A DNA stretch of 64,000 nucleotides, taken from contig NZ_JAAWWK010000003.1 of assembly GCF_012272835.1 (NCBI RefSeq), positions 62,001-126,000 on the forward strand. Reading direction: 5' to 3'. Position 1 is the stretch's first letter; each line of letters begins with the position of its first letter. Below are positions 58,288 through 64,000 of the stretch, piece after piece. The position numbers and the translations under genes are program-made. The notes beneath the pieces were generated by a model. That model saw only the letters and a list, made by a program, of their open reading frames with translations. It was not told where the DNA came from and did not search any database. This stretch comes from Spongiibacter thalassae. Lineage in GTDB: Bacteria; Pseudomonadota; Gammaproteobacteria; Pseudomonadales; Spongiibacteraceae.

Positions 58288-59055
58288 ATGAGTGATACCG
58301 TACTGCAACAACTCGATCCACAGGGCGTGTTGACCCTGACCCTGAATCGTCCTGACAAGAAAAATGCGTTCAGCAACGAACAGTGGCGGACTTTTCGAGC
58401 AGCCTTGCTTTCAGCACAAGAGGACCCCGCCGTGGCCTGCGTGCTGGTTACCGGGGCGGGTAAGGATTTTTCCAGCGGCGTAGATTTAAATGATTTTAGT
58501 CAAGGCAATGAGGAACACCCCTTTGAAGCCGCAGCGCGGACATTGGTGGATTTCGACAAGCCAGTAGTCTCCGCTGCCAGGGGGATTGCGGTAGGCGGCG
58601 GCGCTACCCTGTTGCTGCACACAGACGTTGTCTACGTGGGTGACAGTTTGAGACTGCGTTTTCCGTTTACCGCTCTGGGGCTGGTGCCGGAGTGGGGAAG
58701 TAGCTATCAGCTACAGGCCATCATCGGCGCGCGCCGGGCGGCAGAGTTGATGTACAGTTCAGAGTGGCTGGGGTCGGAAAAAGCGGTGGACTACGGTATC
58801 GCCAGTGCCGCCTTTAGCGACGACGAAGTGTTGCCAGCGGCGCTGGCCAAAGCTCGGGAAATTGCTCAATGGCCGATCAGCTCACTGGTGGAAACCAAAC
58901 GCCTGCTGCGGGATGTGCACCGTCAGCGTATCCATGCGGCGATAGATGCTGAGCAGGCCGGTATGGCTCGCCTCGCCGGGACCGCAGAAAATATCGAAGC
59001 GGTGATGGCCATAATGGAAAAACGCGCACCGGATTTTAGCCAGTTCCGGCGCTAG
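58288..59055 (+). CDS. Second enoyl-CoA hydratase/isomerase family protein
   Basis: The 255-residue crotonase has FSSGVDLNDFSQG and the second oxyanion segment ARGIAVGGGATLLLH. The FTALGLVPEWGSSYQL segment keeps one candidate catalytic Glu in the PEWGSS position, as in enoyl-CoA isomerases. It is likely the last gene of the catabolic cluster, 36 bases after the nitroreductase. Confidence 0.9.
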   Translation: MSDTVLQQLDPQGVLTLTLNRPDKKNAFSNEQWRTFRAALLSAQEDPAVACVLVTGAGKDFSSGVDLNDFSQGNEEHPFEAAARTLVDFDKPVVSAARGIAVGGGATLLLHTDVVYVGDSLRLRFPFTALGLVPEWGSSYQLQAIIGARRAAELMYSSEWLGSEKAVDYGIASAAFSDDEVLPAALAKAREIAQWPISSLVETKRLLRDVHRQRIHAAIDAEQAGMARLAGTAENIEAVMAIMEKRAPDFSQFRR

Positions 59056-59116
59056 CGGCCGCTGAATAGGGGGTGATTCCAGACTGCCCCTTAATATAAT
59101 CTCCGGTGATAATAAA

Positions 59117-59151
59117 CTCCCGTCTCCCGTCTCCCGTCTCCCGTCTCCCGT
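59117..59151 (+). repeat. Five tandem copies of the heptamer CTCCCGT
   Basis: Five exact 7-base units lie end to end in the 137-base gap between the crotonase and the EAL gene. The gap holds no gene. A 7-base unit outside a coding frame can change in copy number by slippage. No spacers separate the units, so it is not a CRISPR. Confidence 0.95.
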
Positions 59152-59192
59152 TTAATCAACGCGCGAAGTGGGATTTCTGAACTTTCGGGGCC

Positions 59193-59969
59193 TTACTGAG
59201 GGGAGGAGTAAACGTGCTCGGATACGACAGCCTGGGCCTGGAAGGCGGGTTTAGCGAAGTAAAAGCCCTGTAACAATTCTATGCCGAGGTCGCGCAGTGT
59301 CGCCATTTCCTCGTAGGTTTCGACACCTTCGGCGATGACCTGGACACCGAGATCGGCGCAGAGCTGCAGAATTCCCTTGACGATGTGCTGGCGGGTAGGA
59401 TGGCTATCGACATTTCTGATCAGAATCATGTCCAGTTTGACAAAATCCACGGGGATGTCGGCCAATAGATTCAGGCCGGAATAGCCCGCACCGAAGTCGT
59501 CAATGGCGGTTTTAAACCCTCGCTGTTTGTAGTCTGCGATTATGTCGCTTAGGTGAGAGGGGTCGTCAACCTTTTCGACTTCGTTGATCTCGAAAATAAT
59601 ATTGCTGATCGGGTATCCAAACTCTTCGGCGGCCGCGAGAGTTGTGCGAATGCACAGCTCCGGGCGATAGACCGCTCTGGGGAGGAAGTTAATGCTAAGG
59701 AATCCCTCGATGCCGATTTGCGCGGCGGTTTTAAGTGCGGTGACGCGGCAGGACTGGTCGAAGCGGTAGCGGTTGCCGTCGTTGACCTGGCGGAATATAT
59801 GCGCAGCGCTTTGATTTTGTGGGCCGCGAACCAGCGCTTCCTGTGCGAACATCTGCTTTTTCTGCACATCGACAATGGGTTGGTAAGCCATTGATATTTC
59901 GAATCCCAGCCCAGCCCCCCCGGCGCATTCGGCACAGCTGAGTGTGGTGAAGTTCTCTACCTTTGTCAT
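59193..59969 (-). CDS. EAL-domain c-di-GMP phosphodiesterase with N-terminal CxxC
   Basis: The 258-residue protein is a stand-alone EAL domain. EAL at 44-46 (QEALVRG), then SINFLP, FEINEVEK, IDDFGAGYSG, VKLD, AEGVET and LLQGFYFAKP supply a full active site, so hydrolysis of cyclic di-GMP is likely. The first 25 residues contain CAEC (Cys12, Cys15), which could bind metal or sense redox state. There is no GGDEF or membrane segment. I start at ATG 59969; a start 17 codons further upstream is possible. Confidence 0.88.
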   Translation of the reverse strand: MTKVENFTTLSCAECAGGAGLGFEISMAYQPIVDVQKKQMFAQEALVRGPQNQSAAHIFRQVNDGNRYRFDQSCRVTALKTAAQIGIEGFLSINFLPRAVYRPELCIRTTLAAAEEFGYPISNIIFEINEVEKVDDPSHLSDIIADYKQRGFKTAIDDFGAGYSGLNLLADIPVDFVKLDMILIRNVDSHPTRQHIVKGILQLCADLGVQVIAEGVETYEEMATLRDLGIELLQGFYFAKPAFQAQAVVSEHVYSSPQ

Positions 59970-60075
59970 CCAATGACCCTGTCTCGTCCGTTTTATAAGC
60001 CCATAATACGAGGGTTTCAAAAAAAAGTAATGGGTTTGCTGCGACCCTTGGCAGATGCTGGCTGGTTTGTCCTGT

Positions 60076-60720
60076 TCAGGCCCGGTGTGCAGAGAGGAGC
60101 CAGACGTGCTCTAGCGCGGCACACGTCCCCTTTAAACCACCGGCAACCTCTTTGATCTGTAGTGAGGTAATATCGTAATCTTGGTGGTAGAGTCTGGCCA
60201 ACTCGTCGTGGTTAATCGCGAAGGGAGGCCCGGCAAGTTGCTGCTGATCATATTCAAAGCAGATGACCAGTTGCGAAGCCCGGTCGGTAAGTTTTACCAG
60301 TTGACGGGCATATTGGTCGCGCATGGCCTCGGGCAGGGCCACCAGCGCCGCACGGTCGTAGAGGGCGTCGACTTCCCCCAATTGGGACGGCGACAGGTCA
60401 AGAATATCGCCAACAAAGATGTCGAGGTTTGTCGCAGAAAAACGGGTGAGCTTTCCCGCTGCTGTTACGGTGGGTGTTAGCGCGAGTTCGTCAAATAAGG
60501 CCTCGATCGCCAGTGGGCTTAATTCGGCGCCTGCTACCCGATACCCCTTACTCAGGAGCCAGGCGATGTCACGGGACTTACCGCACAGAGGAACAAAAAT
60601 GCGGTCACCGGGCTGCACCGGCAGTGTTTCGAGCCAGCGGACGAGAAGGGGGTTGGGTTGCAATTCATGAAAGGCGATATCTTTCTGCGCCCATTTGTTA
60701 TGCCAGAATGCTGCATCCAT
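60076..60720 (-). CDS. tpm: Thiopurine S-methyltransferase
   Basis: The 214-residue SAM enzyme starts MDAAFWHNKWAQKDIAFHE, the family N terminus, and has the SAM-binding FVPLCGKSRDIAWLLSKGY with GAELS. Bacterial TPMT can methylate thiopurines and also selenium and tellurium compounds. ATG 60720 fits the family better than ATG 60744. It lies in the same direction as leuA but after the leuA terminator, so it is probably transcribed separately. Confidence 0.93.
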   Translation of the reverse strand: MDAAFWHNKWAQKDIAFHELQPNPLLVRWLETLPVQPGDRIFVPLCGKSRDIAWLLSKGYRVAGAELSPLAIEALFDELALTPTVTAAGKLTRFSATNLDIFVGDILDLSPSQLGEVDALYDRAALVALPEAMRDQYARQLVKLTDRASQLVICFEYDQQQLAGPPFAINHDELARLYHQDYDITSLQIKEVAGGLKGTCAALEHVWLLSAHRA

Positions 60721-60791
60721 AAGCCGCTTGCCGTCCTTGTCCATTAACTAAAGAAGTGCGCGCCACGTAGTTGCCACTGTATTTTATCGAC

Positions 60792-60826
60792 AAAAAAAGC
60801 ACCCCGCTCGTTGAAAACGGAGTGCT
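60792..60826 (-). terminator. Intrinsic terminator of leuA
   Basis: On the minus strand AGCACTCCG pairs with CGGGGTGCT (one G-T pair) and is followed by seven T residues. It begins about 18 bases after the leuA stop. Confidence 0.85.
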
Positions 60827-60844
60827 CTCGAAGAGGTTGCGGGA

Positions 60845-62545
60845 TCAGCCGGCTTGGCTTTCCAGCACTTCTTCTTGTTCTTGTCGTTGGTGTAACGACT
60901 GCGCCGCCGCGTTGATAACCGCCTGGAGCGAGGCGCTTACGACATCGCGGTGGCGGGCAATGCCGATGTAACGCTGACCGTTAATGGACAGCAGTATATA
61001 GGCAATGGCCAGTGACTCGGTGCCGGAGTTCATCGCGTGTTCACTGTAGTCGATAATTTCTACGGTGTCGCCAAAACGTTGCCGCCAGCCATTCACCAAG
61101 GCACTGATTGCACCTTCGCCGGTGCCGGTCACGGCAATCTCACTGCCAAATTGATTGAAGTGCAGGGTAAGCTGGTCGCGCCCGCCATGCTTGTCGTTGT
61201 TCTGTCTAAGGCTGTAGTCGTGCAGCGCGCAATGTTCACTGACAGCCAGATAGTTGTCTTCAAACACTGACCAGATCTGCTTGGGGCTGAGCTCACCGGA
61301 GCGGGCCTCGGCCTCGGCCTGAACTTTGCGGCTGGCGTCGATTTGCAGCCAGCGGGGCATTTGCAGACCAAAGTCGTTTTCCAGTACCCAGGCGACGCCG
61401 CCCTTGCCTGACTGACTGTTGATACGGATCACTGCCTCGTAGCTGCGGTTAAGGTCGGCAGGGTCGATGGGAAGATAGGCGACCTGCCAATGCTCATCGT
61501 CGCGCTGTCTGGCCATACATTTTTTGATCGCATCCTGATGACTGCCGGAAAAGGCGGTAAAGACCAGGTCTCCCGCATAGGGATGCCGTGGATGCAGGGG
61601 GATTGTAGTGCAGTGTTCCACAACGGCGATAATTTCATCCATATTGGAGAAATCCAGCTTGGGATCGACCCCCTGGCTGTACAGGTTCATCGCCATGGTA
61701 ACGATGTCCATATTGCCGGTGCGTTCACCGTTGCCGAGCAGCGTGCCCTCTATGCGATCGGCGCCCGCCATCACTGCCAGTTCAGCGGCAGCAACGCCGC
61801 AGCCGCGGTCGTTGTGGGTATGTATCGATACCCGGTAGTCGCTGCGGTAGCGACTGTTGCGGCAAAAGTATTCCACCTGGTCGGCAAAAATATTGGGTGT
61901 GGCGCATTCTACCGTGGCCGGCAGGTTAATAATCAGCGGGCGGCCGCTGTCGCGCCACTGTTCGATAACGGCATCGCAAATTTCTACAGCGTAGTCCACT
62001 TCGGTGCTGCTGAAGCTTTCCGGTGAGTATTGGAAAGACCACTCGGTGTCGGGATTCTGCGCTGCATAGTCACGCACCCATTTGGCTCCTTGCACGGCAA
62101 TGGCGGTGATGCCCGCCTTGTCCATGCCGAATACCCGTTCGCGCTGAACCGGGCTGGTCGAGTTGTAGACGTGCACGATGGCTTTTTTAGCCCCGCGCAG
62201 GGCCTCGAAACTGCGCACGATCAGTTCTTCCCGAGCCTGCACCAGTACCTGAATCGTCACATCGTCAGGAATCCGGTCGCCGTCTATCAATGCTCGAACA
62301 AAGTCGAAGTCCGGTTGTGAGGCAGAGGGAAAGCCGACTTCGATTTCTTTAAAGCCGAGCTTGACCAGCAAATCCCACATCCGCAGCTTTTGCTGAACGG
62401 TCATGGGTTCCACCAGTGCCTGATTACCATCGCGCAGGTCTACCGAGCACCAGTCAGGGGCGCTGGTAATAACGCGGGACGGCCATTGGCGGTCGGGAAT
62501 GGCGATTTGTGCGGCGGGGCGGTATTTGCGGTGGTCAAAGCTCAT
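60845..62545 (-). CDS. leuA: 2-isopropylmalate synthase (long LeuA form)
   Basis: The 566-residue enzyme condenses acetyl-CoA with 2-oxoisovalerate, the first step of leucine synthesis. The TIM barrel holds SVDLRDGNQALVEP (Arg38, Asp39) and the metal HxH in SIHTHNDRG, and the C-terminal leucine-binding regulatory domain spans about 430-566. The length marks the LeuA2-type form seen in pseudomonads. No leucine-rich leader peptide is visible upstream. A divergent Lrp/AsnC regulator lies 310 bases away. Confidence 0.96.
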   Translation of the reverse strand: MSFDHRKYRPAAQIAIPDRQWPSRVITSAPDWCSVDLRDGNQALVEPMTVQQKLRMWDLLVKLGFKEIEVGFPSASQPDFDFVRALIDGDRIPDDVTIQVLVQAREELIVRSFEALRGAKKAIVHVYNSTSPVQRERVFGMDKAGITAIAVQGAKWVRDYAAQNPDTEWSFQYSPESFSSTEVDYAVEICDAVIEQWRDSGRPLIINLPATVECATPNIFADQVEYFCRNSRYRSDYRVSIHTHNDRGCGVAAAELAVMAGADRIEGTLLGNGERTGNMDIVTMAMNLYSQGVDPKLDFSNMDEIIAVVEHCTTIPLHPRHPYAGDLVFTAFSGSHQDAIKKCMARQRDDEHWQVAYLPIDPADLNRSYEAVIRINSQSGKGGVAWVLENDFGLQMPRWLQIDASRKVQAEAEARSGELSPKQIWSVFEDNYLAVSEHCALHDYSLRQNNDKHGGRDQLTLHFNQFGSEIAVTGTGEGAISALVNGWRQRFGDTVEIIDYSEHAMNSGTESLAIAYILLSINGQRYIGIARHRDVVSASLQAVINAAAQSLHQRQEQEEVLESQAG

Positions 62546-62855
62546 GGTATTTCCTGTCAGTGGGCTTGGCCCATCATTGTGTTGGGGATGGCGCTCGCCG
62601 GGGTGTGGCGTCTGTCAATTCGGCGGCAGGCGGGGTGGTCTGCCGCAGTGGGCGCGGTGGGCTGGCGGGGTAATGCCGGCTTTCGGCCCGGTCGCAGAAG
62701 TGGGTAGGCTTCTGAAACCTTGGAGCTAGTCTATCGAAGGCACTGGAGCAGGGGATTGCTAAGTGTTGGGTTAAAAAGTTTTATTTTCTAGAATATTGCT
62801 AAAAAATGAGAAATATTGAAATAATATGGCGCTAGTAATATTAATGGTGGATTTT
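62546..62855. promoter_or_regulatory. Divergent leuA/Lrp-family control region
   Basis: No gene is visible in this 310-base gap. The leuA side (62546-62755) is G+C-rich and has a GCGGCAG/CTGCCGC stem on the leuA strand, without a T-run. The other side (62770-62850) is AT-rich. TAGAATATTGCTA at 62789-62801 resembles a shortened Lrp consensus (YAGHAWATTWTDCTR), and AATATT recurs at 62792, 62812 and 62837, the first two 20 bases apart, or about two helical turns. This is a candidate binding array for the adjacent Lrp/AsnC protein. Confidence 0.5.
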
Positions 62856-63317
62856 ATGAAGATCGATCGCTACGATCGCGCTATTCTGAGTGCTCTGCAA
62901 ACGGATGCGCGCCTCACCAACCAGGAATTGGCAGATCGGATTGGGTTATCGCCTTCGCCCTGTCTGCGACGGGTCAGGCGGTTGGAGGAGTCGGGTCTGG
63001 TTGCGGGGTATCGCGCCATACTGGACGCGCGGGCGCTGGGTTTAAGTCTGATGGCGTTTATACAGATTCGCATGGACCGCCACACCCCGGAGCGCTTTGA
63101 AAATTTTGAGCGCCATGTGTCTGCTTGCCCCGAGGTGCTGGAATGCCATTTGATTACCGGCCAGGACGCCGACTATCTGCTCAAGGTGATTGTGCAAGAC
63201 ATGGACGGCTTTCAGGCATTGCTGTTGGAGCGCATCACTCGAATTGAAGGGGTGAGCGGAGTACACTCTAGCTTCGTCATGAAATCGCCCTTGGCGAAAA
63301 CGGCTTTACCCCTGTGA
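62856..63317 (+). CDS. Lrp/AsnC family transcriptional regulator
   Basis: The 153-residue regulator begins MKIDRYDRAILSALQTDARL, the standard Lrp helix-turn-helix start, with NQELADRIGLSPSPCLRRVRR as recognition part (written here in two blocks: NQELADRIGL and SPSPCLRRVRR). The RAM ligand-binding domain follows from about residue 65. I choose ATG 62856 by the family N terminus; a start ten codons upstream is possible. Divergence from leuA suggests it senses an amino acid, but the ligand is unknown. Confidence 0.92.
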   Translation: MKIDRYDRAILSALQTDARLTNQELADRIGLSPSPCLRRVRRLEESGLVAGYRAILDARALGLSLMAFIQIRMDRHTPERFENFERHVSACPEVLECHLITGQDADYLLKVIVQDMDGFQALLLERITRIEGVSGVHSSFVMKSPLAKTALPL

Positions 63318-63329
63318 CAGGAGAGTCTT

Positions 63330-63698
63330 ATGGCTGGTCAGATCATTGCAAGTGTAGAAGAAGTAAAAGAAAACGAGTTTCTGGTGCGCGAAGCCAACGG
63401 TAAGAAGATTTTGCTCAGCCGTGTTGATGGCCAGATTGCTGCCATCGAAAACCGCTGTCCTCATCTGGGCTTGCCCCTGGCCAAGGGCAAGATTTGCGAT
63501 GGTGTGGTGGTTTGCCCTTTTCACGGTTCCAGTTTTGATCTGTTGACCGGCGATAATATCGACTGGACCAATGCCTTTTTTGGCAAGGCGCTGCCGGGCT
63601 GGAGCCATAAGTTGGTGGCGCTGGGGAAAAAGCCGACACCGGTGGCCACAGTGGCTATCGAGTGTGTTGATGGCAATGTCGTGTTGCGCCAGGACTAA
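63330..63698 (+). CDS. Small Rieske-type [2Fe-2S] protein
   Basis: The 122-residue protein is a single Rieske domain. The cluster ligands are Cys43 and His45 in CPHLGLPL and Cys62 and His65 in CPFHGSSF. Such proteins serve as ferredoxins for Rieske oxygenases or as small electron carriers. No oxygenase gene is adjacent. It begins 12 bases after the Lrp-family gene, with AGGAGAG upstream, so the two are probably co-transcribed. Confidence 0.92.
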   Translation: MAGQIIASVEEVKENEFLVREANGKKILLSRVDGQIAAIENRCPHLGLPLAKGKICDGVVVCPFHGSSFDLLTGDNIDWTNAFFGKALPGWSHKLVALGKKPTPVATVAIECVDGNVVLRQD

Positions 63699-63761
63699 AG
63701 ATAAAAACCTGCGGATGGCGTTCAGGTTAACGTCGATTCAACTTAGTAAGTAAGGACCTTC

Positions 63762-64000
63762 ATGGCAGCGGACATTGCTGTAGTGACCATCACCCATGCC
63801 ATTCAGCAGGCGGTGGCTCCGGTATTCCTACTGGCGGGTATCGGCGCGATACTCAATGTGCTGGCCGGGCGCCTGGCGCGAATTATCGACCGCTCCCGAG
63901 CGCTGCACAGTCGTCTGGAGTCGGCAACGGGTGACAGAGCCGCGGGAATGCGCGACGAGCTGGTGATTTTGACTCGCCGGGCCAGAGTCGTAAATCGTGC
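63762..64000 (+). CDS. DUF2721 family membrane protein (3' truncated by window edge)
   Basis: ATG 63762 is followed by an open frame to the window end (79 complete codons). The start, MAADIAVVTITHAIQQAVAP, with LLAGIGAILNVLAGRLARI and IDRSRAL, matches the DUF2721 family of small inner-membrane proteins. The remaining membrane segments lie beyond the window. An AAGGAC ribosome site is present. Function is unknown. Confidence 0.85.
   Translation, partial: MAADIAVVTITHAIQQAVAPVFLLAGIGAILNVLAGRLARIIDRSRALHSRLESATGDRAAGMRDELVILTRRARVVNR

Noticed and set aside
59117-59151. CRISPR-like array
   Set aside because: The units are only 7 bases, directly adjacent with no spacers, and no cas genes are nearby.
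62390-62707. Plus-strand frame overlapping the leuA start
   Set aside because: It is antisense to the conserved LeuA N terminus, has no ribosome site or recognisable motif, and its composition is that of shadow coding.
62546-62760. Leader-peptide attenuator for leuA
   Set aside because: No short frame with a run of leucine codons is present on the leuA strand, and the GC stem lacks a T-run.

Overview
The window is a stretch of chromosome from a gammaproteobacterium. Gene order (dapD/dapC-glnD-map // rpsB-tsf-pyrH-frr-uppS-cdsA-dxr-rseP-bamA-skp-lpxD-fabZ-lpxA-lpxB-rnhB-dnaE-accA-tilS, a complete isc operon, ndk-rlmN-pilW-rodZ-ispG-hisS-yfgM-bamB-der) and moderately high G+C point to the Pseudomonadales/Cellvibrionales side of the class, perhaps a marine Spongiibacteraceae-like organism. 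That placement is inferred from synteny only. There are no tRNAs, rRNAs, insertion sequences, phage genes or CRISPR arrays, and no gene interior to the window looks broken. The two edge genes are cut by the window.

Region by region. 1-5900: a truncated transglutaminase-like gene, a tiny predicted secreted protein, then a mostly minus-strand block with a VOC-fold protein, YaeQ, and a tightly overlapping set coding for a YqaA-like membrane protein, a class I glutamine amidotransferase, an amidoligase, an AI-2E-type permease and an MgtC-like protein. The amidotransferase/amidoligase pair is the least explained enzymology here. 5976-12849: diaminopimelate biosynthesis (dapD, dapC), an ArsC-like protein, an unusual endonuclease III, glnD and map, all on the minus strand. 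13137-34509: plus-strand housekeeping genes for translation, isoprenoid, phospholipid and lipid A synthesis, outer-membrane assembly, DNA replication and fatty acid synthesis, ending with tilS and trmJ.

34675-40329: iscRSUA-hscBA-fdx-iscX, with a well-placed candidate IscR site over the iscR promoter and a strong intrinsic terminator between iscA and hscB. 40492-49428: ndk to der. 49476-50298: a truncated haemoglobin and a DUF454 membrane protein. 50485-59055: an accessory acyl-CoA catabolic cluster (tandem DUF35 protein, two thiolase-fold proteins lacking the usual catalytic residues, acyl-CoA synthetase, two crotonases, a CaiB/BaiF CoA-transferase and a nitroreductase). It is best read as degradation of a branched or cyclic side chain, possibly by retro-aldol cleavage as in steroid degraders; this is inference.

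59056-64000: a heptamer tandem repeat, an EAL-domain c-di-GMP phosphodiesterase, thiopurine methyltransferase, leuA, a divergently transcribed Lrp/AsnC regulator with repeated AATATT elements upstream, a small Rieske protein and the start of a DUF2721 membrane protein.
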